Counted from the stretch's first letter, positions 1 through 7,203 are shown. The stretch: DNA of 8,491 nucleotides from Candidatus Sumerlaeota bacterium (GCA_003554345.1 PWGE01000442.1:1-8491), one strand, 5' to 3'. Program-made: numbers and translations. Notes: generated by a model not told the origin, from the sequence alone.

Positions 1-1045
1 ATATAAAGTGGGCACCTTCACTTCTCCTCACCTGTCCAGTTATACAGAGCGGATTTCCCTTAACGGCACTCCTCTTTCGGAAGAAAAGCTCATGTATTAC
101 CTGCAAAAGGCTGATGCTGAATCTGAATATTCCGCCACTGGAAATCTACGTACTGTTTTTGAGCTTCTTTTTATAGCCTCTTTGCATTATTTCGCCGACG
201 AATCGGTTGATTATGCTATTTACGAAACCGGACTGGGGGGGCGTCTGGATGCTACAAATGTCTTTACACGTCCCTTACTCACACTTCTCACTCCCATACA
301 AAAAGATCACACCCGATTGCTGGGAAAAACGTTAACATCTATAGCAGGCGAAAAAGCAGGAATATTAAAGAAAGAAGTGCCCGCCCTGAGTTTTCCCCAG
401 CGTCCTGTTGTGAGAAAGGTACTTCGGGAAAAGAGTAAAGAAAAGGAGGCACCACTCACTATCCTTTCCCCTTCCTCTTTAGAAACACCCTCGTTTCTTG
501 AAGAAAAACTCAACTCTTTACCTGTAAATTCCGCTCATCTTCAAAACGTCTTTTTTACTGAAAAAGCCCTGAGACTGCTGGATATCCCCTTGAATGAAGA
601 GCACATCTACTCCTGTTTGCTGGAAAATGTTCCGGGCAGGTGGGAGCTTCATTATACCGATAATAAAATACTTATTTTTGATGGAGCCCATTGCCCTTTT
701 TCAGCCTTCAATTTAAGAAAAAATATTGACCGCCATTTTCCCGGTCAGCCTGTTTCCTTTATTCTCTCTTTCATGAAAGACAAGAACTACAGGCAAATAA
801 CCAGGAATTTAATGAAAAAAAAGGATAGCTGTTATTATTACCCCTCACCTCTTCCCCGGGCACTGCCCTATTCCTTATTTCGTCAGTGGTTCTTTCAGGA
901 ATATGGACAAATTGTAAAAAAGGTGTCTCAACCGCTACAGGCCGGCTATTTTTCCACCCCTTTGATCTGCGTAACAGGTTCCTTTTATCATTTAGAGCGG
1001 ATAAAATCATGGCTCATCTCCTCAAAGATGTCCACAAAACACTAA
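1..1045 (+). CDS. folC: FolC bifunctional folylpolyglutamate synthase / dihydrofolate synthase, 5'-truncated by the window edge
   Basis: A cytoplasmic Mur-ligase-fold enzyme that uses ATP to add glutamate to folates and, in most bacteria, to dihydropteroate. The frame is open from base 2 (Tyr-Lys-Val-Gly...), so the GTG at 8 is an internal valine and the gene begins upstream. About 45-60 N-terminal residues, including the P-loop GTNGKGS, lie outside the window. Counting that valine as residue 1, I see FTSPHL (4-9), the signature GLGGRLDATN (75-84), DH (100-101), EKAGI (115-119), PGRWE in the linker to the C-terminal domain, DGAHCP (225-230), KDKNY, and a terminal TGSFY. One oddity is that the family's usual AHNP motif reads AHCP here (Cys at 692-694). 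The 3' end overlaps tilS by 37 bp, implying co-transcription. The family call is very secure; whether it has both activities cannot be told from sequence. Confidence 0.95.
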   Translation, partial: YKVGTFTSPHLSSYTERISLNGTPLSEEKLMYYLQKADAESEYSATGNLRTVFELLFIASLHYFADESVDYAIYETGLGGRLDATNVFTRPLLTLLTPIQKDHTRLLGKTLTSIAGEKAGILKKEVPALSFPQRPVVRKVLREKSKEKEAPLTILSPSSLETPSFLEEKLNSLPVNSAHLQNVFFTEKALRLLDIPLNEEHIYSCLLENVPGRWELHYTDNKILIFDGAHCPFSAFNLRKNIDRHFPGQPVSFILSFMKDKNYRQITRNLMKKKDSCYYYPSPLPRALPYSLFRQWFFQEYGQIVKKVSQPLQAGYFSTPLICVTGSFYHLERIKSWLISSKMSTKH

Positions 1046-2412
1046 CTGAAAAAGGGCTGTTTCCCGAAGGGTCCCGAATTTTACTGGCAGTTTCGGGAGG
1101 GATCGATTCCGTTGCCCTTTTTCACATTTTCAGACACCTCTGCCATCTCCAGAAAATTGAAATAAGAGTTGCCCATTTCAATCATTCTCTTAGAGGAAAA
1201 GAAGCAGATGAAGATGCCCGATTTGTTCAGCAACTCTGCCGGCAATATAACGTCCCTTTTTCCCTGGAAAAAGAAAACATACCTGCTATTCACCGTGAAA
1301 ACAGGGGCAAATCGCTGGAAGAGGTGGCTCGCGAACGCCGTTTCCACTTTTTCTGGAAAGTGATGAAAACAAATACCTGCCATTATCTGGCTCTCGGTCA
1401 TACAGCTGACGACCAGGTAGAAACCTTTCTTATACGCTTTCTGCAGGGGGGACGTAGCCGCGGTTTGCGTGCCATATCATTTATCCAGGCCTTTGAAAAT
1501 GGCAAAGTGGTTCATCCTCTCCTGGAATTGCGCAAAGCAGATCTCAGGAAGTATCTCGTGAACAATAACTATCGCTGGTCGGAAGACAAAACCAACCGGG
1601 AAAAAATCTATTTACGCAATCAGATACGGTGGGAACTGGTCCCCCTTCTCAGGAAATATAATCCTGACATCGAAAATTTTATCCTCGAATACACCTCTTA
1701 TTTCCGGGAATTATCAGATTTTATTGAAGCTTCTTATCCCGGCTGGGAAAAAGCAACAACAAAGATTCTGAGTGACAGCGAAATACGCTGGGAGGCTGAA
1801 GCCATCACCAACTGGCTTCCCTATCAGCAGAAAGAATTCATTCACATGTTCTTCCTCAGGCATTTTAATATGACCCTCAAAACCAGGCAGGTTCAGCAAA
1901 TATTTCACTTTATCAATTTTTCTCAATCCGGCAAAAGTCTTTGCATCCTGGAGAATATTCACCTTTCCAAAGAATATCACTCCGTCTATATCAGGCAGGG
2001 TAAAGAAAAAGACCGTTCCTCAGAACCACTGGTTATTACAGGACCGGGAAAATACAGCTGGAATGGATGGGAAGTCAGGGTGAAGAAAATCAGAACCGGA
2101 GATGAATATGAAAACCAGCATGTTTTCGTGCCTTTTTCACAGAAATACCATATCCGGAGTTTTAGAGCAGGAGACCGTATTTCATTGTCTCGTCCCCGAA
2201 TGACAAAGAAACTGAAGAAAATATTCCAGGAGCACCGCATTCCTCTCTCTCAAAGGAAAGATGTACCGCTTTTATATTCTCCGGTTCACGAACAGATACT
2301 TGCTGTTTTTCTGCCCGAAAGAACACTTATCTCCCGTTTATTATATGAAATCGAACCTGAAGACGGTTGGATCATCAGGATACAACCACAGTCTTCCCGT
2401 TGGAGAAGATAA
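1009..2412 (+). CDS. tilS: TilS, tRNA(Ile)-lysidine synthetase
   Basis: A 467-residue cytoplasmic enzyme that converts C34 of the CAU-anticodon tRNA-Ile to lysidine with ATP and lysine, so that the tRNA reads AUA and is charged with Ile; normally essential. The N-terminal PP-loop ATPase domain carries SGGIDS (residues 29-34), followed by the TilS signature LGHTADDQ (129-136) with ETFLIRFLQGG, then DKTN and the RNQIR motif typical of the family. The middle region matches the helical substrate-binding domain. The last ~85 residues, with FRAGDRISL and KKLKKIFQEHRIP, form the TilS C-terminal domain, so this is the long form. The ATG at 1009 is chosen because it sits about 28 residues before the PP-loop, as in homologues. 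An upstream in-frame GTG at 886 would add 41 residues lying wholly inside folC. The ribosome site is weak (AGAG about 11 nt upstream), so translation may be coupled to folC. Confidence 0.96.
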   Translation: MAHLLKDVHKTLTEKGLFPEGSRILLAVSGGIDSVALFHIFRHLCHLQKIEIRVAHFNHSLRGKEADEDARFVQQLCRQYNVPFSLEKENIPAIHRENRGKSLEEVARERRFHFFWKVMKTNTCHYLALGHTADDQVETFLIRFLQGGRSRGLRAISFIQAFENGKVVHPLLELRKADLRKYLVNNNYRWSEDKTNREKIYLRNQIRWELVPLLRKYNPDIENFILEYTSYFRELSDFIEASYPGWEKATTKILSDSEIRWEAEAITNWLPYQQKEFIHMFFLRHFNMTLKTRQVQQIFHFINFSQSGKSLCILENIHLSKEYHSVYIRQGKEKDRSSEPLVITGPGKYSWNGWEVRVKKIRTGDEYENQHVFVPFSQKYHIRSFRAGDRISLSRPRMTKKLKKIFQEHRIPLSQRKDVPLLYSPVHEQILAVFLPERTLISRLLYEIEPEDGWIIRIQPQSSRWRR

Positions 2413-2648
2413 AGCAGGAAACCGGTAGTGGGAGAGTTCATAATCCCGCAACTTGCAGAATGAGCATTGTTAGCTGAAAAGACCGGGTCTATTTGCTGAT
2501 CCAGGGAATAATCAGAAAGGTGGGAACAAAGAAAAAATTGTTTTTCAAATGTGCCCCATGACTGCCCATTGTACCATTGCGGTTCTTCACCCTATCCGGC
2601 ATATAAATTTTGCCTGGCTGTTTGATGTTCCAGGTGTTCAATCACCTC
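2413..2648. other. Convergent intergenic gap without a recognised gene
   Basis: This gap separates the 3' ends of tilS (plus strand) and the FAD oxidoreductase (minus strand). I find no tRNA, repeat or credible small gene. Three weak inverted repeats are present: GTGGGA/TCCCGC around 2429-2455 with a G-U pair, GAAAAA/TTTTTC at 2531-2546 with a 4-nt loop, and AGGTG/CACCT at 2632-2647. None has a GC-rich stem followed by a T-tract, so intrinsic termination here is unproven. Plus-strand open frame from 2549 runs antisense through the conserved end of the oxidoreductase gene and is not a gene. Confidence 0.6.
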
Positions 2649-3965
2649 TTAAATCAAGTTACCATTCTTCCTTAATATTTCCTGCAGCTCTGCCACCGGC
2701 ACGTTTTTCACAGAGCAATCATGTTTTTTGGCTAGAGCAGCTGCCACGCCTGCTGCTTCTCCCAGGTTATGACATACCCTTTGAATACGCAGGGCACTCT
2801 GGGCTTTAAATTCAGCTGATAAAGAACGCCCGGCCACCAGAAGATTGTCAAGGTTACGAGGAACAAGACAGCGATACGGCACATGATTGTACCCGCCTTC
2901 CGGCGCACCACCCATCATAGCACCTATCTTTTCCTCTTCCAGATGGTGTATATCTACCGGATAGGCATTTCGGCAGATAGCATCGTCAAAATGGCGTCCC
3001 TTTAAGACATCTTCCGTGGTGATAACATATTCCCCTTCTATTCGTCGACTCACACGTACACCGAGTTGAGAAGCCATCTGCATGATTTCAGCCTTCTCAT
3101 AACCGGGCACCATTTTTCGATAGAAATTGCGAAAGCGCATAATAGCCTTATGACCCTCAATATATGCCTGACTCACTTCCTTGCCGTCAAGCACATTTAT
3201 TTCAATGGGTATTTCAGGACAATTAAAGAAAATACTGTTTTCATAGCCGGGTACCGAAAAATACTGCACATAATTGCCATCTGATTTATTTAACAGGCCC
3301 TTTTTAACACCTTCTTCAAAAAGAGGTTCCAGGGGTTCCCCTCTTCCCCAGATCATAAATCCCTCAATCAACTTCCCACTCATCAGTGTCTCACCCGCTT
3401 GATCATTTATCCAGCTCTTAAACTTTTCCAGATCAACATTCCCCATGGCAAAGCGAAGAGATGTTGCCTGTTTTCCGGCATCTTCCAGCATTGAACAGTC
3501 CGCATCATAGGCCACATCAGCATCGCCAGTGGCATCCAGAAAGTAAGAAGCCTGAATTTCATTCCAGCCGCCCTTGTTATAAAGCTGAACAGAATAAAGA
3601 GAATTCTCTTCTTTTGTACAACCTGTAAAAATGGTATCATAAAGAATCTCCGCACCGGCTTCCAGGACCATATCCTCCAGCACAATTTTGAGTCCCTCCG
3701 GAAAATACCATCCGTTGGTCCCCTGGGCGGTTCCTCCCCATCCATATCCATGCATTCTTTTGATGAGTTCTTCACACATCCCTTTATTTACAAAAACATT
3801 GTTTACCGAAGGACTCATCCAGGGAGTGACCATACCGCCGGTTGCCAGACCACCCAGAAAGGAAGCTCTCTCTACCACCAGGGTTTTTAATCCCTGCCTG
3901 GCGGCAGACACTGCAGCTATAGAACCTGTGGTTCCGCCACCGATTATAACCAGATCATAAGACAT
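2649..3965 (-). CDS. FAD-dependent oxidoreductase (PF12831-like, FAD_oxidored family)
   Basis: A 438-residue soluble flavoprotein, probably complete, with no signal peptide. The N-terminal Rossmann dinucleotide fold shows GGGTTG (residues 9-14) and the acidic Glu32 at the end of strand 2 that would hold the adenosine ribose. Next come GGLATGG (38-44) and the second FAD motif DATGDAD (144-150). The C-terminal FAD-contacting segment is LLVAGRSLS (375-383) followed by a small-residue helix, LGEAAGVAAALA. These features match PF12831, whose members are rarely assigned a substrate; none is assigned here. The ATG has a good AGGAG 7 nt upstream. The gene follows the Nudix hydrolase by 4 nt, so the two are almost certainly one transcript. 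Related families include fumarate-reductase-like and FAD-binding dehydrogenases, but the arrangement of glycine motifs favours PF12831. Confidence 0.88.
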   Translation of the reverse strand: MSYDLVIIGGGTTGSIAAVSAARQGLKTLVVERASFLGGLATGGMVTPWMSPSVNNVFVNKGMCEELIKRMHGYGWGGTAQGTNGWYFPEGLKIVLEDMVLEAGAEILYDTIFTGCTKEENSLYSVQLYNKGGWNEIQASYFLDATGDADVAYDADCSMLEDAGKQATSLRFAMGNVDLEKFKSWINDQAGETLMSGKLIEGFMIWGRGEPLEPLFEEGVKKGLLNKSDGNYVQYFSVPGYENSIFFNCPEIPIEINVLDGKEVSQAYIEGHKAIMRFRNFYRKMVPGYEKAEIMQMASQLGVRVSRRIEGEYVITTEDVLKGRHFDDAICRNAYPVDIHHLEEEKIGAMMGGAPEGGYNHVPYRCLVPRNLDNLLVAGRSLSAEFKAQSALRIQRVCHNLGEAAGVAAALAKKHDCSVKNVPVAELQEILRKNGNLI

Positions 3966-3969
3966 GTAT

Positions 3970-4497
3970 TTACTCCTTTTGTAAAAAATAATCTCTTATA
4001 CGCTGTCTTTTTTGTCTATCAGAAATATGGGCGAGCCAATCTGAAGTAAGGGGCTCACTGTAAAAACCCTTCGAGAGGAAAGTAACCAGTTCCTCAACGA
4101 TGAGATGATGATCAAAAGCCAGGGAAGGAATTTTATCCAGTGAAAACCAGCAGGCTTCCTCGGCATCATCATAGCCCTGCACAGAAGGACATTCTTCGTC
4201 AAGAAAAGTGTAATACACCGCCCCCACTGTATGACCGCGGGGGTCCCGTCCCGGCGTGCCAAAAGCCCGAAAGGGTATCAAAGGAGAAACCTTTAAACCC
4301 GTTTCTTCCTCAAGCTCTCTCTTCGCAGCATCGTACAGATCTTCATCCTTATCCACAAAACCTCCCGGAAAGGCATAACCCCCCTTGAAAGGCTCATTCT
4401 TTCTTCGAATAAGAAGAATATAAAGAGTTCCCCCTTTTTCCGAAAGGGTTATGATATCAACTGTTACAGCCGGTCGGGGATATTTATACGTATACAT
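3970..4497 (-). CDS. Nudix hydrolase (COG1051-like)
   Basis: A 175-residue cytoplasmic Nudix-fold enzyme that should cleave a nucleoside diphosphate linked to another moiety, using divalent metal. A complete Nudix box fits GX5EX7REUXEEXGU at residues 46-68: Gly46, Glu52, and R60-E61-L62 with E64-E65 and G67. It is preceded by YPRPAVTVD near the N terminus and AFPGG. The TPGRDPRG segment (81-88) after the box is typical of the ADP-ribose pyrophosphatase-like group and of the Nudix half of NrtR regulators. NrtR proteins carry a C-terminal winged helix and are clearly longer; the ~40 residues after the Nudix fold here are too short for one, so I call an enzyme and not a regulator. The ATG has AAGGGG (4507-4512) at 9-nt spacing. 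Substrate unknown; ADP-ribose or an oxidised nucleotide are possibilities. Confidence 0.92.
   Translation of the reverse strand: MYTYKYPRPAVTVDIITLSEKGGTLYILLIRRKNEPFKGGYAFPGGFVDKDEDLYDAAKRELEEETGLKVSPLIPFRAFGTPGRDPRGHTVGAVYYTFLDEECPSVQGYDDAEEACWFSLDKIPSLAFDHHLIVEELVTFLSKGFYSEPLTSDWLAHISDRQKRQRIRDYFLQKE
3973..3977 (-). promoter_or_regulatory. Ribosome binding site of the FAD oxidoreductase, inside the Nudix stop region
   Basis: AGGAG on the minus strand lies 7 nt before the oxidoreductase ATG. It is formed by the last Lys-Glu codons (AAG GAG) of the upstream Nudix gene, directly before its TAA. The ribosome ending the first gene therefore sits on the initiation site of the second, a classic arrangement for translational coupling. 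Confidence 0.8.
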
Positions 4498-4633
4498 GGA
4501 AAGCCGCCCCTTGTATCATGACAGAACTACCACCTGTTGACCGGCAAACCTCCCCGGGCATAGTATTCGATGGGTATTTCTCAGGAGCCATTGGTACCAT
4601 ATATATCAACTGACACTTTCGATAAAAAGGTGC

Positions 4634-4709
4634 TGGAGCTGGTGGTCGGATTCGAACCGACGGCCTGCTCATTACGAGTGAGCTGCTCTGCCGACTGAGC
4701 TACACCAGC
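4634..4709 (-). tRNA. tRNA-Thr (anticodon CGU)
   Basis: A 76-nt cloverleaf read on the minus strand. The acceptor stem GCTGGTG/CACCAGC has 7 perfect pairs, followed by T8-A9. The D stem is GCTC/GAGC, the anticodon stem GCTCA/TGAGC has a CTCGTAA loop, the variable loop has 5 nt, and the T arm GTCGG/CCGAC has the TTCGAAT loop. The discriminator is T and the 3' CCA is encoded in the gene (4634-4636). Anticodon CGT (4674-4676 on the complement) reads ACG, giving threonine. It has its own promoter upstream. A run of five T follows about 4 nt after the CCA (4625-4629) but without a separate hairpin. Confidence 0.97.
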
Positions 4710-4723
4710 TTGTGCGAACTTAT

Positions 4724-4751
4724 ATAATAAGGCATTTCTACTGGTTGTCAA
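4724..4751 (-). promoter_or_regulatory. Sigma-70-type promoter of tRNA-Thr
   Basis: On the minus strand a perfect TTGACA -35 (4746-4751) is followed after 16 nt by TATTAT (4724-4729, 5 of 6 matches to the -10 consensus). An overlapping TATATA at 4721-4726 would give a 19-nt spacer. The expected start near 4716 lies only a few bases before the mature tRNA 5' end at 4709. Such a strong, close promoter is usual for tRNA genes. Confidence 0.72.
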
Positions 4752-4775
4752 TATCTTCATCCTGCCTGTCTCTCG

Positions 4776-6227
4776 TCAGGAAGAGGAAATCTTAAAAGAT
4801 TTAAACATCAATATAAAGTTGAACAACAAGATGTTAAATACCAATACATAAAATTTATTTGAAGCCATGAGACTCAACCATCCTTCTTGAAACACCCTTT
4901 CATAGTAAGGAAACCTGAGGAACCAGCCCAGCCACGTCAAAAGAATCGCTATCATAAACAGGCGTTTGGCAGGAGCTACAGATATGGACAAAAGATATGC
5001 CGTTATACAACCCAGGAAAAGGAACGAGAAGAAGTAGAAATCCCCATGGAAAGGCACAAAGAAAAAAGGGAAAAGCAGTACTGCCACGGCAGGTAGCAGA
5101 AAGAGTATAAAAGAGGGGATTGAGAAATACCTCCTGTCCTGATCGGTAAGCAGGTAAGCCTGTATGGCGACGACAGGCAAAAGAATAATGAAGTAATGGT
5201 CCCAGACGATAGGCGGAATCAAAAAGTTCACCATCATCACCAGGGAAAAGAAGGTGAGCCGGGATCTCTGGCTGTGATGAGAAAGGACCAGAAGTTTCCT
5301 GAAACAGAATCCTATTAATATTGCTGCGATTCCATAAAAAGACCATTGCACAACGGGCAGCGGAAGGGAAAGCAGGGCATCCGGCACCCCGGTACCATCG
5401 GTAAAATTTCTCAGAAGAAAGGCAGCCAGGGATTGATTTGCCGGATCGATATGAAAGCGTGCTCCAAATTCATACCAGGCTGAAGAACCGAACTCCATCC
5501 CTGCCAGCACATTTAAATATTCCAGGTGAGTTTCCCATCCAGTAACCGCAATGGCAAAAATATTGAGGACCACCATCCAGATGGCAAAATCCACCAGGTA
5601 TTTCCAGTTCTTTCTTTCCAGCAGCAGTATGCCCATAAAAAAAGGCAGCATTTTTATCATTCCGCCAGCAGCTATAAGGAAAGCCAGCCAGTGGCCGCGT
5701 TCTTTTTGCCATGACAATAAAATAAGCGTGTAGAGGAGCAGAAGAAAGGCATTTAATTGACCGGCAGTAAGCGTTCGAAAAAGGGGATGAGATACTGCCG
5801 CCGCTGTTATAAAAAACGCTCCCCACTTTATAAAACCGCTCGGGAAAAAGTGTCTGAGCAACAGCAAAAGGGAGAGACCGATAAAAAGATGATTGAGAAC
5901 AAACCATATCTGAGCGGCATAGTCAAAAGAAAAAAAGGACAGGGGAAGAAAAAAAATACCTGAAAAAGAAGGATAGACAAAGGGATTGATACGCTCAAAA
6001 CCTTCATACCGTGCATATTCAAGAAATAAATGCGGATCATAGGGATCGAGACCATACCGGATCATTTTTGCACCCAGGTACATGTGCTTAAAATCATTGG
6101 TGTGGTAATGACGCCAGGCGCTGTAGATATTCTGGTACGTATAAATTGCTAAACCTATCAGAAGACATACAAGAAAGATATGCGTGGAAGAAAACCACCG
6201 GCAAGAAAAAGCTTTTGTTTTATCCAT
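4776..6227 (-). CDS. GT87 / DUF2029 family polytopic glycosyltransferase
   Basis: A 483-residue integral membrane protein with roughly ten to twelve hydrophobic helices, the first at about residues 16-33. Family features in order: the NDF motif with Asp45 in the first outer loop, equivalent in position to the catalytic Asp of the mycobacterial mannosyltransferase PimE; DPYDP shortly after; VYPSF and LPLSFF; AGQLNA (Gly-Gln at about 156-157); GGMIKMLPF with Lys192; NQS (264-266); and a VWDHY motif (342-345) before a late helix. GT-C enzymes of this type take sugars from polyprenyl-phosphate donors and act on the outer membrane face; donor and acceptor here are unknown. The ATG is preferred, but a TTG two codons upstream (6233) lies closer to a weak CGGGAA site and could be the true start. 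No sugar-transfer partner genes adjoin it. Confidence 0.85.
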   Translation of the reverse strand: MDKTKAFSCRWFSSTHIFLVCLLIGLAIYTYQNIYSAWRHYHTNDFKHMYLGAKMIRYGLDPYDPHLFLEYARYEGFERINPFVYPSFSGIFFLPLSFFSFDYAAQIWFVLNHLFIGLSLLLLLRHFFPSGFIKWGAFFITAAAVSHPLFRTLTAGQLNAFLLLLYTLILLSWQKERGHWLAFLIAAGGMIKMLPFFMGILLLERKNWKYLVDFAIWMVVLNIFAIAVTGWETHLEYLNVLAGMEFGSSAWYEFGARFHIDPANQSLAAFLLRNFTDGTGVPDALLSLPLPVVQWSFYGIAAILIGFCFRKLLVLSHHSQRSRLTFFSLVMMVNFLIPPIVWDHYFIILLPVVAIQAYLLTDQDRRYFSIPSFILFLLPAVAVLLFPFFFVPFHGDFYFFSFLFLGCITAYLLSISVAPAKRLFMIAILLTWLGWFLRFPYYERVFQEGWLSLMASNKFYVLVFNILLFNFILMFKSFKISSS

Positions 6228-6263
6228 GAGCAAAGAGATTCCCGTTTATTACAGCGAAACGCT

Positions 6264-6294
6264 TTTATAAAATCATTTTTTAAGCAACTATCAA
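6264..6294 (-). promoter_or_regulatory. Possible promoter of the GT87 gene
   Basis: On the minus strand TTGATA (6289-6294) and TATAAA (6264-6269), each 5 of 6 to consensus, lie 19 nt apart, ahead of the glycosyltransferase start. The spacer is longer than ideal, so this is tentative. Confidence 0.3.
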
Positions 6295-6348
6295 GCAAAT
6301 AGCAAAGGTACCCGACAACGTTTATCTTTATTTTCCATAACAAAAACG

Positions 6349-6354
6349 TATAAT
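6349..6354 (+). promoter_or_regulatory. Possible -10 element of the NYN-LOTUS gene
   Basis: A perfect TATAAT lies 40 bp before the TTG start in the divergent AT-rich gap. No good -35 sits 16-18 bp upstream (the best is a 3-of-6 match), and a second TATAAT at 6371-6376 is too close to the ribosome site. The assignment rests on the -10 alone. Confidence 0.35.
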
Positions 6355-6379
6355 TTCACATTCACATAATTATAATAAG

Positions 6380-6384
6380 AAGGA
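6380..6384 (+). promoter_or_regulatory. Ribosome binding site deciding the TTG start of the NYN-LOTUS gene
   Basis: AAGGA, within AGAAGGA, sits 9 nt before the TTG at 6394. The first in-frame ATG lies far inside the nuclease domain (the Met of AMIID, near residue 86), so this site and the TTG must be used. Confidence 0.75.
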
Positions 6385-6393
6385 AAAAATACA

Positions 6394-7182
6394 TTGCCTG
6401 AATCACCTGATAAAAACAGAAATGAAGAACGGTTTTCCGTTCTGATAGATGCCGATAATGCCCAGCCTTCTCTGATAGGACAGATACTCAAAGAGGTATC
6501 ACGTTACGGAAAAATCACCATTCGGAGAATATACGGAGACTGGACGACTCCCCAGCTTGACTCCTGGAAACGTCTTCTTCCCCAGCACGCGATCCAGCCT
6601 ATCCAGCAGTTTCAAAATACGGTTGGGAAAAACGCTACCGACAGTGCCATGATTATAGATGCCATGGACATTCTTTATGACGGAAATGTGGAAGGTTTTG
6701 CCATTGTCTCCAGTGACAGCGACTACACCCGCCTGGCGATACGCATCAGGGAAGCCGGCAAATTTGTGATAGGACTGGGGCGCCGTCATACGCCTGCTCC
6801 TTTTGTAAAAGCATGCGATCAGTTTGTTTATACGGAAAACCTGGAAAAATCTTTTCGAACGTATTCCCATCGAAAGAGGTCTTCGCGGACAAAGGATGCT
6901 TCCGGTAAAGGATCTTCAAAAGGCGATGAAGGAAGCTTTGATGATGAACTTTCCCTGGTGGAACAAGCGTACGAAATGGTTGAAGATGAAGACGGCTATG
7001 CCTATCTTTCTGAAATAGGCAAAGCACTCAGGAAGCTGGACCCTGCTTTTGATCTGCGCACGTATGGATACTCTCAGCTATCCAAGATGATCAAAGCACA
7101 CGGATCGGTCTTCGAACTGATCCAGAACAAAAATAATGGCCCTTCTCCTGTTTACGTCCGCAAGAAAGAAAGTGCCTCCTGA
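6394..7182 (+). CDS. NYN-domain nuclease-like protein with C-terminal LOTUS/OST-HTH domain
   Basis: A 262-residue soluble protein. Residues about 13-150 form a NYN (PIN-like) domain: LIDADN (17-22) gives the first acidic residues Asp19 and Asp21, KNATDSAMIID (79-89) gives Asp83 and Asp89, and SSDSDY (106-111) gives Asp108 and Asp110, so the metal-binding acidic set of an active nuclease appears intact. A Lys/Ser/Gly-rich linker of about 35 residues (150-185) follows, then a LOTUS/OST-HTH domain (about 186-255) with YLSEIGKALRKLDP and YGYSQLSKMIKA. LOTUS domains bind RNA or protein partners, and the same pairing of folds occurs in eukaryotic MARF1/limkain b1, so RNA cleavage or processing is the likely role; target unknown. 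It starts at TTG. It is divergent from the GT87 gene and upstream of the secreted repeat gene, which has its own promoter, so no operon is implied. Confidence 0.9.
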   Translation: MPESPDKNRNEERFSVLIDADNAQPSLIGQILKEVSRYGKITIRRIYGDWTTPQLDSWKRLLPQHAIQPIQQFQNTVGKNATDSAMIIDAMDILYDGNVEGFAIVSSDSDYTRLAIRIREAGKFVIGLGRRHTPAPFVKACDQFVYTENLEKSFRTYSHRKRSSRTKDASGKGSSKGDEGSFDDELSLVEQAYEMVEDEDGYAYLSEIGKALRKLDPAFDLRTYGYSQLSKMIKAHGSVFELIQNKNNGPSPVYVRKKESAS

Positions 7183-7203
7183 TTGTTTTCATAAGAATCA
7201 GGA
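7177..7203 (+). terminator. Hairpin over the NYN-LOTUS stop codon, possible weak terminator
   Basis: TCCTGATT (7177-7184) pairs perfectly with AATCAGGA (7196-7203), 8 bp with an 11-nt loop, and includes the TGA stop. What follows is pyrimidine-rich but not a T-tract, so termination efficiency is doubtful. Confidence 0.3.

Noticed and set aside
886-1008. GTG-initiated N-terminal extension of TilS
   Set aside because: It lies wholly inside the conserved folC end and TilS homologues begin about 25-30 residues before SGGxDS, matching the ATG at 1009.
2531-2546. GAAAAA/TTTTTC hairpin as a bidirectional terminator between tilS and the oxidoreductase gene
   Set aside because: The stem is only 6 bp and AT-rich, with no T-tract in either direction.
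2623-2647. Overlapping CCTGG/CCAGG and AGGTG/CACCT inverted repeats as an RNA switch
   Set aside because: 5-bp stems downstream of a stop codon are expected by chance and have no regulatory context.
2549-2809. Plus-strand open frame of 86 codons
   Set aside because: It runs antisense through the conserved C-terminal end of the FAD oxidoreductase, has no ribosome site and no recognisable domain.
4498-4633. Riboswitch or T-box in the Nudix leader
   Set aside because: No conserved riboswitch core, T-box sequence or antiterminator could be recognised; short repeats such as CCGG and GGTACC are too small.
4484-4672. Minus-strand open frame across the tRNA-Thr gene and Nudix leader
   Set aside because: Its first residues (RPSVRIRPPAP type) are the well-known artefact of translating a tRNA gene.
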